DNA of 64,000 bases from Helicobacter burdigaliensis (GTDB lineage Bacteria > Campylobacterota > Campylobacteria > Campylobacterales > Helicobacteraceae): assembly GCF_003670295.1 (NCBI RefSeq), contig NZ_QXJG01000001.1, positions 62,001-126,000 on the forward strand, read 5' to 3'. Positions 1-8,280 of the stretch are shown piece after piece (position 1 is the stretch's first letter; each line of letters begins with the position of its first letter). Below the pieces are notes generated by a model. That model ran no database searches. It saw only the letters and a list, made by a program, of their open reading frames with translations, and had not been told where the DNA came from. The translations under genes and the position numbers were made by a program.

Positions 1-724
1 ATTGTGTGCAAGGGTGGCTAGTCCCTTCGGCTAATGCAGAGTTTGCTAAATCTATAATATCCACTCCAGCTTCAATAGCCTTTAGATGTGAGCCAAAAGC
101 AAAACCAGCAGTAGAATGCGTATGAAGCGCTAAAGGAAGATTCACTTCTTCTTTAATGGCTTTTACAAGCTCATAAGTAGCATTAGGGGTAATCAGTCCT
201 GCCATATCTTTAATAGCTAGTGAATCACAACCCATTTTTGCAAGCTCTTTGGCTAAATCTACAAAAGTCTTTGTGTTATGCACAGGAGAAGTGGTGTAGC
301 AAATAGCACCTTGTGCGTGTTTATTTTGCTTTTTAACTTCTTCAATGGAAGTTTTAAGATTTCTTGTATCGTTTAATGCATCAAAGATTCTAAAAATATC
401 CACTCCATTTTGTGCACAAAGCCTTATAAATTCCCTTACAACATCATCTGCATAATGTCTATAACCAATTAAATTTTGTCCGCGTAGGAGCATTTGGATA
501 GGTGTAGTCTTAAAAATTTCTTTAAAAGTTGCAAGACGACTAAAGGGATCTTCTTTTAAATATCTTAAACAAGTATCATAAGTAGCACCTCCCCATACTT
601 CTACACTATGAAAGCCAATTTGTTCAAAAATTTTGGCAGCTTCTATCATATCTTCTGTTCGCATTCTAGTGGCTAGTAAAGATTGGTGTCCATCTCTTAG
701 GCTATTTTCAGTGATTTTTATCAT
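1..724 (-). CDS. pycB: Pyruvate/oxaloacetate carboxyltransferase subunit, N-terminal part (cut by window edge)
   Basis: This is the start of a biotin-dependent carboxyltransferase that moves CO2 between carboxybiotin and pyruvate/oxaloacetate, feeding the TCA cycle. The protein begins MIKITENSLRDGHQSLLATR; SLRDGHQSL carries the metal-binding Asp of the DRE-TIM/HMGL-like barrel. Later it reads FRIFDALND and LALHTHSTAGFAFG, whose His pair completes the metal site. About 241 codons are visible; the rest, including any biotinyl domain, lies beyond the left edge. The ATG at 724 follows an AAGGA element. Two-subunit pyruvate carboxylases are typical of Campylobacterota; oadA of a decarboxylase is the alternative name. 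Confidence 0.85.
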   Translation of the reverse strand, partial: MIKITENSLRDGHQSLLATRMRTEDMIEAAKIFEQIGFHSVEVWGGATYDTCLRYLKEDPFSRLATFKEIFKTTPIQMLLRGQNLIGYRHYADDVVREFIRLCAQNGVDIFRIFDALNDTRNLKTSIEEVKKQNKHAQGAICYTTSPVHNTKTFVDLAKELAKMGCDSLAIKDMAGLITPNATYELVKAIKEEVNLPLALHTHSTAGFAFGSHLKAIEAGVDIIDLANSALAEGTSHPCTQ

Positions 725-752
725 TCCTTATCCTTTGCATAATTATTGATTT

Positions 753-758
753 ATTATA
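753..758 (-). promoter_or_regulatory. -10 element of the pycB promoter
   Basis: On the minus strand a perfect TATAAT lies about 30 nt upstream of the pycB ATG in the 128-bp gap to the preceding gene. No good -35 is visible, as is usual for sigma-80 promoters of Helicobacter and Campylobacter. Confidence 0.5.
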
Positions 759-852
759 ACAGCCCTATTTAAAATTTTGTTCTTAAAGAGTGTGTTTCTT
801 TGATAAAATTTGTCTTTATGGGTTTTTTGGTATCAAAGAGGCAAGAAATTTA

Positions 853-2136
853 TTATTTCTCACCCTTTAAAGCTTTTGCTATAAGTTCTAGGGGGTGTGC
901 AAAAAGAGTTTGCACATTGTTTTGCTCTAGTGAATTTGTAAGTTGCATTCTGCATGCACTACATTCTGCAGCTACATAAGTAGCTTTTGTATCTTCAATC
1001 ATTTTAGCCTTTTTATTCCCAACTTGTGATGCTAGATGAAAGTTTTCTGTTTGCATAGTTACCCCACCAAAGCCACAACAAGCATTTGGATTCTCCATCT
1101 CTACTAATTGGAAGTTTTTTAAAAGTTCTCTTGGCTCTTTATAAATGCCTAAAACCTTTCTAGCATGGCATGGGTCATGGTAGGTTACTCTAAGTTCATT
1201 TTTTTCTAAAGAATCTAGTTTTGCTTTTAGATTTGTATGGTGGTAGAGCCAATGCGTTGCCATAAAGACTTTTGGGAGAATTTTTTGTATTTTTTGCTTA
1301 TAATTTTCATCTTTTTGCATAAATTTTTCCCAATCTTCTAAAACCATTGCAGCACAGGTAGCTTCAGGGATTAAGATTGCATCTACGCTATCTATAAAAC
1401 TTAAAAAATAATCTACATTTTCTTTAATGAGTTTATCTACACTTTCAAAATCTCCCGTAAAATAAGCGGGTGCAGCACAGCATTTTTGTTTTTTAGGGAT
1501 TATGGCATTAATGCCTAAAGTTTCTAAAATGTAAAGCAAAGAAGTTCCAATTTGTGTGTAGTTATAATTTCCAAGACAACCGATAAAAATGGCTACTTTT
1601 TGTGTGGCGTTTGGATTAAAATTTTGCTCTTCTTTATGGGAGTTTAGAAAGCTCTTAGTCTTTATTGAGCCAAATACTCTTTTTTTGATAAAGGGTAAAG
1701 AAAATCTAGGAGCAATGGAGGATTTATCGGGTAATCTTTTGAAAAGTAGGGGCGAAAAAATCGCACCAAGCTTCATAGAAAAATCCATTAAGAATCTATT
1801 TTTTAAAAGCATAAAAAAGAGGCGTTTAAACCAAGCAATGCCATATTTTTGCGCAATTTCAAAGCGGATATTTTCAATCAAAGTATCTGTGGGGAGGGAG
1901 TTTGGACATACGCTTACGCAAGTGGTGCATAAAAAACAGGTTTCAAAGATTTTTTTTGCATTTTTATCTAAGGGAATTTCTTTGCGTTCATACGCACCTA
2001 AAAGATCAATAAAACCACGAGGAGAAGTTGCCTCATCTCCATGGATTGCAAAGATTGTGCAATCTGGCAAACATTTTCCACATTTTACACAAGCATCGCT
2101 TGTTTTTAGATAGTTATAGTTTTCATAATGTGCCAT
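853..2136 (-). CDS. (Fe-S)-binding protein with two 4Fe-4S clusters and CCG domains (GlpC/GlcF-like)
   Basis: This 427-aa soluble electron-transfer or oxidoreductase subunit carries two ferredoxin-type clusters near the N terminus (C16, C19, C22, C26 and C66, C69, C72, C76). Two cysteine-rich CCG domains follow (KCCAAPA near 215; DPCHARK and ACCGFGG near 320-355). The architecture is that of GlpC/GlcF/LldE subunits, which pass electrons from a flavoprotein dehydrogenase to quinone. No flavin partner is next door, so the substrate is unknown. It follows hemN by 8 bp. The same order (argF, hypothetical, hemN, Fe-S protein) is, from memory, found in C. jejuni, suggesting an old conserved operon. 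Confidence 0.8.
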   Translation of the reverse strand: MAHYENYNYLKTSDACVKCGKCLPDCTIFAIHGDEATSPRGFIDLLGAYERKEIPLDKNAKKIFETCFLCTTCVSVCPNSLPTDTLIENIRFEIAQKYGIAWFKRLFFMLLKNRFLMDFSMKLGAIFSPLLFKRLPDKSSIAPRFSLPFIKKRVFGSIKTKSFLNSHKEEQNFNPNATQKVAIFIGCLGNYNYTQIGTSLLYILETLGINAIIPKKQKCCAAPAYFTGDFESVDKLIKENVDYFLSFIDSVDAILIPEATCAAMVLEDWEKFMQKDENYKQKIQKILPKVFMATHWLYHHTNLKAKLDSLEKNELRVTYHDPCHARKVLGIYKEPRELLKNFQLVEMENPNACCGFGGVTMQTENFHLASQVGNKKAKMIEDTKATYVAAECSACRMQLTNSLEQNNVQTLFAHPLELIAKALKGEK

Positions 2137-2144
2137 TTTAATTC

Positions 2145-3515
2145 CTATATTGTTTTGCTAAAAACTTTTTTATCATTACTAAATTTTTTAAGATATGCAT
2201 CAAAAGGCATAGCGATATTACGGATAAGAAGCGTGCCTGTTTGGTTAACTTCTAAGCTTTTATCAAAAATTTCTAAAAGCCCTGCTTTAGCTAAAGGCTC
2301 TAGTTCCTCTAAAGCTTCTTTAAAATAAGATTTAAAGTCAATTTTAAATTCTTCTTCAATTTGTTTAAAATCAAGCTTAAAATTACTCATAAGTTTCATA
2401 ATTACAGATTTTCTTATCTTATCATCTAGGCTTAGTTGTATGCCTTTGCAAAAGGGCAAAAGCCCTTTATCAATGCTTTCTTCATAGGAAGTTAAATCTT
2501 TATGGTTTTGTGCATAATAATCGCTTCCTTCTCCTATGGAAGTGATGCCTATACCTAGAGTTTGTGTGCCACCTTTGGTGCTATAACCTTGAAAGTTGCG
2601 TCTAAGTTCGTTTTTAGCAATAGATTTAAAAAGCTCATCATCAGGTTTTGCAAAATGATCCATTCCTATCATTTTATAGCCATTTTGGGAAAGGAATTCA
2701 ATATTGTATTCTAAAATTTTTAGTTTTTCTTCAGGGTGGGGGAGGGTGGTTTCATCAATTTTTCTCATAGTTTTTTTAATCCAAGGCACATGCGCATAAT
2801 TAAAAATTGCAAAGCGATTGGGATTTAATTTTAGGCATAATTGTAAAGTTTCTTTGAATGTTTGTAGTGTTTGATAGGGAAGTCCATAGATAAGATCAAA
2901 ATTAATAGAATTAATGCCATAATTTCTAGCAATTTCTATGGCATTTTGCACTAAAGAAAAATCTTGAAAACGATGGATGGCTTTTTGCGTTTGTGGATTA
3001 AAATCTTGAATCCCAAAACTCAATCTATTAAATCCTCCATCTTTTAAGACTTCCATTTGCTCTTTTGTGAAAAATCTAGGATCTATCTCACAAGCAATTT
3101 CTGCGTCTTTAGAAAAATTTGGAAAAGTTTCTTTTAAGAGTTCTATGATGATTTTTAACTCATTTGAATCAAAAAAAGTGGGCGTTCCACCGCCAAAATG
3201 GAGTTGATAGACATTTTTGTTTGTGTTTATTTGTGCTTTTAAAATTTTAAGTTCTTTTTTTAGGTAATCTATATAGTGCGTTTTATTTTCTGCTTTGCTT
3301 GTGTAAATTACATTGCAACCACAAAAATAACAAGCACTTCTGCAAAAAGGCAAATGCAAATAAAGAGAAAGAGGGTTTGTATCCTTTTGTAAATCTAAAA
3401 GATAATTTTCATAATTATAGTTTGTGTTAAATTCTATGGCAGTAGGATAGCTAGTGTAACGAGGGCCTGCTTTAGAATAAGTTGCAAATTTTTTAAAATC
3501 AATTTGTTGTTGCAT
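2145..3515 (-). CDS. hemN: Oxygen-independent coproporphyrinogen III oxidase (radical SAM)
   Basis: HemN oxidatively decarboxylates coproporphyrinogen III to protoporphyrinogen IX using S-adenosylmethionine and a [4Fe-4S] cluster, allowing haem synthesis without oxygen. The cluster motif is C58-x3-C62-x2-C65 followed by G66-C67 (PFCRSACYFCGCN), the signature of true HemN rather than the HemW chaperone. FGGGTPTF and the GLPYQT segment are also typical, and 456 aa is the usual length. It sits between a small hypothetical gene (9 bp upstream) and the Fe-S protein gene (8 bp downstream), so the three are probably cotranscribed with argF. Confidence 0.95.
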   Translation of the reverse strand: MQQQIDFKKFATYSKAGPRYTSYPTAIEFNTNYNYENYLLDLQKDTNPLSLYLHLPFCRSACYFCGCNVIYTSKAENKTHYIDYLKKELKILKAQINTNKNVYQLHFGGGTPTFFDSNELKIIIELLKETFPNFSKDAEIACEIDPRFFTKEQMEVLKDGGFNRLSFGIQDFNPQTQKAIHRFQDFSLVQNAIEIARNYGINSINFDLIYGLPYQTLQTFKETLQLCLKLNPNRFAIFNYAHVPWIKKTMRKIDETTLPHPEEKLKILEYNIEFLSQNGYKMIGMDHFAKPDDELFKSIAKNELRRNFQGYSTKGGTQTLGIGITSIGEGSDYYAQNHKDLTSYEESIDKGLLPFCKGIQLSLDDKIRKSVIMKLMSNFKLDFKQIEEEFKIDFKSYFKEALEELEPLAKAGLLEIFDKSLEVNQTGTLLIRNIAMPFDAYLKKFSNDKKVFSKTI

Positions 3516-3524
3516 GGAGAGCCT

Positions 3525-3959
3525 TTATAAACTTGGGTTTGGAAGATTTTTTAAACGATAATCAAAAAATAAATAGGGATGATGTTTTTTTATGCGTTTT
3601 ATGAGTTCTTTTGGGTTTTTTTTAAAATTACTTTGCAACTCTTTTAGGGCAATGCACCAAACATCATCAAAATCAATCGGCATATTTTTATAGATTTCTT
3701 GCTCTAGGCTAAAAAGTATTTTTTGTCTTTCTAGCTCTTTTGTTGCTTCTGCAAAGGAATTTAAAAGTTTTTTGGGTAAAAGATAGTATTCTTCTCCCTC
3801 ATGGTTTAAGCAATAAATTTTATCTTCTAAATGATCTATAAGAGTTTTTTTTAGAACTGCTTTTGCTTCTTTTGGATTCTTCTTGGCAATTTTTAATTCT
3901 CTTGTTAAATCAACATAGGGATTTTTATGGATATTTTTTAGCGATTTTGATGTAGCCAA
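3525..3959 (-). CDS. Conserved hypothetical protein of the argF-hemN locus
   Basis: This 144-aa, lysine- and glutamate-rich soluble protein has no signal peptide, membrane segment or motif I recognise. The middle (residues 60-100) is hydrophobic and aromatic with helical character, and the C terminus reads [21 protein letters not shown]. Its start overlaps the end of argF by 22 bp and it ends 9 bp before hemN, so it is almost certainly translated from the same message. A small gene occupies the same slot between argF and hemN in Campylobacter, which supports it being real. Function unknown. Confidence 0.75.
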   Translation of the reverse strand: MATSKSLKNIHKNPYVDLTRELKIAKKNPKEAKAVLKKTLIDHLEDKIYCLNHEGEEYYLLPKKLLNSFAEATKELERQKILFSLEQEIYKNMPIDFDDVWCIALKELQSNFKKNPKELIKRIKKHHPYLFFDYRLKNLPNPSL

Positions 3960-4858
3960 ACCATTGCTCCTTTTTGTGCATGCAGGCGGTTTTCAGCCTC
4001 TATAAAAATTTTGCTTTGCGGGCTTTCTAATACTTCTTCACTCACTTCTTGTCCTCTGTATGCTGGCAAACAATGTAAAAATATAGAATCTTTTTTGCTT
4101 AGAGCTAAAAGCTCACTATTTACACAATATCCCCTAAAAGCTTCTATTCTTTCTTTTTTTTCATTCTCTTGCCCCATAGAAGCCCAAGTATCTGTTGTTA
4201 CCACATCTGCATCTTTAATAGCAACCTTGGGATCTTGTGTTAAAGAGATTTTAGCACCTGAAATTTTGGCAAATTCTAATGCTTGTTTGTAAATTTCATT
4301 TTTAACTTCATAGCCTTTAGGAGAAGCGATTTTTAAAGTAAAGCCCATTTTAGAAGCAAGCATTAACCAAGAATGTGCCATATTATTTCCATCTCCGATA
4401 TAAGCTACGATTGGGTCTTTATCTTTGCCGCATTCTTGCATAGTGAGATAATCAGCTAGAAGTTGTGTGGGGTGAAAATCATCACTTAAACCATTGATAA
4501 GTGGCACTTTAGAATAATGTGCAAATTCTTCTAACCTTGCATGATCGCTTGTTCGCATCATTATTAAATCTACCATAGAAGAAAGCACGCGAGCGGTATC
4601 TTTTATGGGTTCTCCACGACTTAGCTGTGTATCATTGCTTGAAAGAAAAATCCCACAACCTCCTAGTTGATAAATCCCTGCTTCAAAGCTTACACGCGTT
4701 CTTGTGGAGTTTTTTTCAAAAATCATTCCTAGCGTTTTATTTTCTAGTGGTTTTGAGTAAAAGCCTTTTTTAAGTTCTGTCTTTAGATTTTTGGCAATTT
4801 CTAAAATTTCTAAAATTTCTTCTTTGCTAAAGTCTGCTAAAGTTAAAAGATGTCTCAT
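3938..4858 (-). CDS. argF: Ornithine carbamoyltransferase
   Basis: ArgF makes citrulline from ornithine and carbamoyl phosphate in arginine synthesis. The carbamoyl-phosphate loop STRTR is at residues 51-55 ([12 protein letters not shown]). The ornithine-side HCLPAYRG motif with its catalytic Cys lies near 261-268, and DTWASMGQE is the SMG-type loop. The length of 306 aa is standard for the catabolic/anabolic trimer. It is the first gene of the minus-strand run argF-hypothetical-hemN-Fe-S protein and is transcribed divergently from hypA. Confidence 0.96.
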   Translation of the reverse strand: MRHLLTLADFSKEEILEILEIAKNLKTELKKGFYSKPLENKTLGMIFEKNSTRTRVSFEAGIYQLGGCGIFLSSNDTQLSRGEPIKDTARVLSSMVDLIMMRTSDHARLEEFAHYSKVPLINGLSDDFHPTQLLADYLTMQECGKDKDPIVAYIGDGNNMAHSWLMLASKMGFTLKIASPKGYEVKNEIYKQALEFAKISGAKISLTQDPKVAIKDADVVTTDTWASMGQENEKKERIEAFRGYCVNSELLALSKKDSIFLHCLPAYRGQEVSEEVLESPQSKIFIEAENRLHAQKGAMVWLHQNR

Positions 4859-4899
4859 TTAAACCCTTTTTATGATTTTGAATGCAAAAATGAGTTAGT

Positions 4900-4905
4900 A
4901 TTATA
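4900..4905 (-). promoter_or_regulatory. -10 element of the argF promoter
   Basis: The minus strand reads gcTATAATac about 42 nt upstream of the argF ATG. It lies in the 107-bp divergent gap shared with hypA, which has its own weaker TATAAA on the plus strand. No arginine-type operator was recognised by eye. Confidence 0.5.
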
Positions 4906-4965
4906 GCTAAAAAACTTTTTTAATTGCTTGTAATCTATAAAAAATTGCATAAATAAGGAATAAAA

Positions 4966-5310
4966 GTGCATGAATTTTCAATTGTGGCTTCTTTGTTTGA
5001 GAATCTTGAAAGCTTAGCAAATAAGCATAAGGCAACTAGAATTTTAGAAGTAGAAGTAGAGCTTGGAGAGCGTAGTGGAGTAAATAAGGAGCTTTTTTAT
5101 AGGGCATTTGAAGAGTATAAAATAGGGAGTAAAGCTAAAATGGCACAACTCAAAATAAAAGAAGTAAAAGTTACTCTTTTTTGTCAAGATTGCAAGGAGG
5201 AACTAGAGGTTAAAGAGTTAGATTATACACATTGTCCTAAATGTAAGCAGGATAGAGTAAAAATTGTTAAAGGCAATGAAATGTTGCTTACGCATGTTGA
5301 GATGGAATAA
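4966..5310 (+). CDS. hypA: Hydrogenase maturation nickel metallochaperone HypA (GTG start)
   Basis: HypA delivers nickel to [NiFe]-hydrogenase and, in helicobacters with urease, to urease. The protein starts MHEFSIV, with His2 being the essential nickel ligand. Zinc-site cysteines occur as two CxxC pairs (CQDC and CPKC) near the C terminus. The length of 114 aa is standard. The start must be the GTG at 4966: the conserved MHE sequence begins there and AAGGA precedes it, and the nearby ATG (overlapping at 4969-4972) is out of frame. The 3' end overlaps the convergent trmL gene by 23 bp. Its partners hypE and hypD lie at separate points in this window. Confidence 0.95.
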   Translation: MHEFSIVASLFENLESLANKHKATRILEVEVELGERSGVNKELFYRAFEEYKIGSKAKMAQLKIKEVKVTLFCQDCKEELEVKELDYTHCPKCKQDRVKIVKGNEMLLTHVEME

Positions 5311-5761
5311 AATCTCTTTGTCTTATGCCTTCATATAGGACAATCCCAGCACTTGTAGCAAGATTTAGACTTCTAGCATTGTTCCACATAGGAATAGTAA
5401 AGCAATTTGTATGATTTTGCTTTAAAATTTCTTCTTTTAAACCTGCGTCTTCACGCCCAAAATGCAAATAAGCTCCTTTTTGCATAGGGGCCTCATAGTA
5501 GGGCTTTTTTGCCTTTGTAGTAAGAAAAAAGTGGGGGAGGGCTTCTAGATTAGATTTTAAAAAGGCTTCATAATTATCCCAAGTAAAAACTTTTAAAAAA
5601 TTCCAATAATCCATTCCAGCGCGTTTTAGCTCTTTTTGAGAGATGCTAAAGCCTAGCGGATAAATAAGATGTAAAGTGCTATTGGTCGCAAAACAAAGTC
5701 TGCCGATATTACCTGTATTTTGTGGGATTCTTGGTTCATGCAATACGATATGAAAATTCAT
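5288..5761 (-). CDS. trmL: tRNA (cytidine(34)-2'-O)-methyltransferase TrmL (SPOUT family)
   Basis: TrmL methylates the ribose of the wobble nucleotide of leucine tRNAs. The 157-aa protein has the family opening (VLHEPRIPQNTGNIGRLCFA), the DYWNF segment in the middle and the C-terminal knot sequence IPMWNNARSLNLATSAGIVLYE that binds S-adenosylmethionine. The length fits the minimal SPOUT enzyme without extra domains. It is convergent with hypA, overlapping its 3' end by 23 bp, so neither gene has room for a terminator outside coding sequence. Confidence 0.92.
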   Translation of the reverse strand: MNFHIVLHEPRIPQNTGNIGRLCFATNSTLHLIYPLGFSISQKELKRAGMDYWNFLKVFTWDNYEAFLKSNLEALPHFFLTTKAKKPYYEAPMQKGAYLHFGREDAGLKEEILKQNHTNCFTIPMWNNARSLNLATSAGIVLYEGIRQRDFIPSQHA

Positions 5762-5834
5762 TTTCTCTCTTTATGTTTTTAAAAGAGATTATACAAAAAC
5801 TTTATAACTTAAAGTTAAAAATACAAAATAGAAA

Positions 5835-6101
5835 TTAAGAATCTATTTGTAAAGTTGGGAAGATTTCATCTTTTGTTGGTGTGTTTGAGTTTTCTTCTGT
5901 TGGGGGAGTTTTATCTTGCTTGGTTGTTTTATGGGGTGTGCTATGCGTGTTTTGTGTTTTTGAAATTGTAGTTTTAGGATAGGTTTTTTCACCTTTTAAA
6001 AGTGCTTTTAACAAAAGAGCAACCGCTAAAGATTGCTCTTTACAAAGATTGCAAAGCCGAAACTTCATAATACTAGCTTGTGTGTCTAAAACTTCTTGCA
6101 T
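5835..6101 (-). CDS. Small hypothetical protein with a Thr/Pro-rich tail
   Basis: This 88-aa ORF starts at the ATG at 6101 (MQEVLDTQASIMKFRLC), which has GGGAG at good spacing. An in-frame TTG at 6113 overlaps that ribosome site and is less likely. A minus-strand TATAAT lies just upstream. The first 45 residues look helical, with a C-x2-C pair (RLCNLCKEQS) and a hydrophobic LAVALLLKALLKG stretch. The rest is a low-complexity Thr/Lys/Pro/Ser tail. I recognise no family. It stands alone between trmL and the thioesterase gene. The strong ribosome site supports expression; function is unknown. Confidence 0.5.
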   Translation of the reverse strand: MQEVLDTQASIMKFRLCNLCKEQSLAVALLLKALLKGEKTYPKTTISKTQNTHSTPHKTTKQDKTPPTEENSNTPTKDEIFPTLQIDS

Positions 6102-6132
6102 AAAATCTCCCAAAAAGAGAAATTATAGCATA

Positions 6133-6621
6133 TTAAATATTTTTTTTGGAAAGTTCAATTCTTGCTTGTTTTCTTTTTAGAGCATTATTGTATCTTCTTT
6201 TTTCCACTTCTGTTTTTGGCTCTAGTGGAGGAGCTTTTACAGATTTTCCATTCTCATCTACGCATACCATTGTAAAATAAGCACTATTTGTATGGGTTAC
6301 AATTCTTTTGTGAATATCTTCAGAAATTACTTTAATGCCTACTTCAAGCGAGCTAGTCCCTGTGTAATTTACAGAAGCTAGAAAAGTTACAAGTGTGCCA
6401 ACTTCAATAGGATATTTAAAGGTTACACTATCTACTGAAAGGGTTACTACATATTTTCCACAATATCTAGAAGCACAAGCATAGGCTACTTGATCTAATA
6501 ATTTTAAAAGATCTCCCCCATGTACCCTACCTTTAAAATTAGCAACAGAGGGGGTCATTAAAATAGACATTGTAAGAGATTTAATATCAAAAATATCTTC
6601 TTTGGTTTCAAAATTTTCCAT
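6133..6621 (-). CDS. Acyl-CoA thioesterase, hotdog fold (YciA type)
   Basis: This is a hotdog-fold hydrolase that cleaves acyl-CoA thioesters. The core motif HGGDLLKLLDQVAYACASRY contains the active-site Asp on the hotdog helix, and VDSVTFKYPI and NSAYFTMVCVD are typical YciA/BFIT strands. The start chosen is the ATG at 6621 (MENFETKED), preceded by GGAG at six-nucleotide spacing, giving 162 aa. Upstream in-frame starts (GTG at 6663, ATG at 6633) lack a ribosome site. The C terminus is a charged tail (KRRYNNALKRKQARIE). Exact substrate chain length cannot be read from sequence. Confidence 0.88.
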   Translation of the reverse strand: MENFETKEDIFDIKSLTMSILMTPSVANFKGRVHGGDLLKLLDQVAYACASRYCGKYVVTLSVDSVTFKYPIEVGTLVTFLASVNYTGTSSLEVGIKVISEDIHKRIVTHTNSAYFTMVCVDENGKSVKAPPLEPKTEVEKRRYNNALKRKQARIELSKKNI

Positions 6622-6828
6622 TTTCTTCTCCATAATCACTATAAATTTAATTAATATTACCACTTTTTTGGAATTTTTTGCAAAAGTTTCAAAAAAAACT
6701 AACCTTTTTAAAAAATATCGTTAAAAAATACACATTTTTATTTTTATGAAGCACTAAATATTGTTTATAAAATTAGTCTAAAGAACAATGATGGATTTTA
6801 AAAAGCAAAAAATGCTTATCTTTAGAAA

Positions 6829-7842
6829 TTAGCAGATTCTAGGCAGTAGCTCTCCGCTTGGATAATCTAAAAAGCGTTTTGCTCCATAGGCGGTTTTTAA
6901 AACAACTTTTTTGGGAAGTTCGCTTGTAGTTGTGCCTATTATTTTTGCATTTTTACCTAAATCGTGGCTTTGAAGAAGACTAAGGGCTTTGTGAATATCT
7001 TCTTTGTGAATGCAAAGCACACACATTCCCTCATTGGCTAAATTATAAGCTTCAAAGCCCAAAAGTTCGCAAATTCCTTTTACTTGATTGTTAATGGGTA
7101 GATTTTCTTCATCAATGCAAATGCCAACATTAGAACTATTTGCCCATTCATTAAGCACGCTTGCTATGCCTCCTCTAGTCGCATCACGCAAAGCATAGAT
7201 TTTTAAGTTTTCTTTAAAAAGTGGCTCTAAAAGGGGATAAAGAATTGCACAATCGCTTTGTAAATCACTTTTAAGATTGATTTCTTCGCGTTTAGAATAA
7301 ATAACTGCCCCATGATTTCCGATTTCTCCACTTACTAAAATATATGCATCTTGTGGAATCTTTGTAGCACTTAAATTAAGGTTTGGATAAATAAATTCGC
7401 CTATTGCAGTTGTGGTAATGAAAATTTTATCTAATGTGCCTTTTGGAAGCACTTTTGTATCCCCTGAAATAAGCTTAGCGTCACTTAGTTTTAAAGTATT
7501 AGCAAAAGAGATGATGATTTTTTCTAGCTCTTGTGTGCTAAACCCCTCTTCAATCATAAAAGAAGCGCTAAGATATTTAGCCCTAGCTCCCATCATGGTT
7601 ACATCATTGACACTTCCACAAACACTTAGCTTTCCTATATCTCCCCCCGGGAAAAAAAGTGGAGAGATTGTGTAGCCATCGGTGCTAATGGCACATTTGC
7701 CTTTATTTATCTCGCCAACTCCTGCATCTTCGCCACCACCAATTACACAGCCTTCTAAATGCTTATAAAAAAGCTCTGAAATTAACATTTGCGATTCTAT
7801 TCCACCACTTCCATGTGAAAGCTCTATTTGTTTTGCAAACAT
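6829..7842 (-). CDS. hypE: Hydrogenase maturation protein HypE (carbamoyl dehydratase)
   Basis: HypE accepts a carbamoyl group from HypF on its C-terminal cysteine and dehydrates it to the thiocyanate that becomes the CN ligands of the [NiFe]-hydrogenase iron. The 337-aa protein begins ELSHGSGG, carries STDGYTISPLFFPGGDIG and SGDTKV ATP-binding segments of the PurM-like fold, and ends in the diagnostic PRIC with the acceptor Cys as last residue. It is therefore complete and probably functional. Its ATG lies only about 23 nt after the 3' end of rnpB on the same strand, so some read-through expression from rnpB is possible. Confidence 0.96.
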   Translation of the reverse strand: MFAKQIELSHGSGGIESQMLISELFYKHLEGCVIGGGEDAGVGEINKGKCAISTDGYTISPLFFPGGDIGKLSVCGSVNDVTMMGARAKYLSASFMIEEGFSTQELEKIIISFANTLKLSDAKLISGDTKVLPKGTLDKIFITTTAIGEFIYPNLNLSATKIPQDAYILVSGEIGNHGAVIYSKREEINLKSDLQSDCAILYPLLEPLFKENLKIYALRDATRGGIASVLNEWANSSNVGICIDEENLPINNQVKGICELLGFEAYNLANEGMCVLCIHKEDIHKALSLLQSHDLGKNAKIIGTTTSELPKKVVLKTAYGAKRFLDYPSGELLPRIC

Positions 7843-7865
7843 ATTTTAGCCTTAAAAATAAATTT

Positions 7866-8173
7866 AGGTGTAGTTGTAAGCCGAGTTCTGTTAAAAGTGG
7901 TTATTTATCTTGTTTTTAATTTACATTAAAAATCTAGCAAAGGGCTAAATTTTGAGATTTTACCATGCCCTTTTTGCTGCGGATTGGGCTTGCAATGCGA
8001 GTTGTATTGCTACATCTCCGGTGGGCTCTTACTCCACCCTTTCACCCTTGCCAAAATGGCGGTTTGCTTTCTGTTGCGCTTTCCCTTAGATTACTCTAGC
8101 CATTCTTTAAATGGAATCCTATCTCAATGCAGCTCGGACTTTCCTCTTTTAAAAAGCAACCACTCACTACACC
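7866..8173 (-). ncRNA. rnpB: RNase P RNA, bacterial type A-like
   Basis: This is the catalytic RNA that trims tRNA 5' leaders. Read on the minus strand, the 5' part contains GAGGAAAGTCCGAGCTGCA, the universal P4/J3-4 signature. The 3' part contains CAGAACTCGGCTTACAACTA, the matching P4 and 3' signature. Ends are set by the P1 helix: AGGTGTAGT at 8173-8165 pairs perfectly with ACTACACCT at 7874-7866. The total of about 308 nt is short for the class but normal for Campylobacterota. The U-rich stretch after P1 probably terminates transcription. Open frames on either strand here are not genes. Confidence 0.95.
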
Positions 8174-8280
8174 TATAAAAATTTTAACAAAAAAGCAATA
8201 AAATTTAGCTTTTTATAAAGACAAATAAAAATTGTATTATTTAAGCTAAAAAAGAGTAAAGTAAAATAAAAGGATTTTTT

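Noticed and set aside
172-5300. Scattered hyp genes as a novel arrangement
   Set aside because: Dispersed hypA, hypE and hypD genes are already known in Helicobacter, so this is expected.
7984-8178. 64-residue open frame on the plus strand
   Set aside because: It lies antisense to the RNase P RNA gene, whose P4 signatures and P1 pairing are clear; its openness is a by-product.
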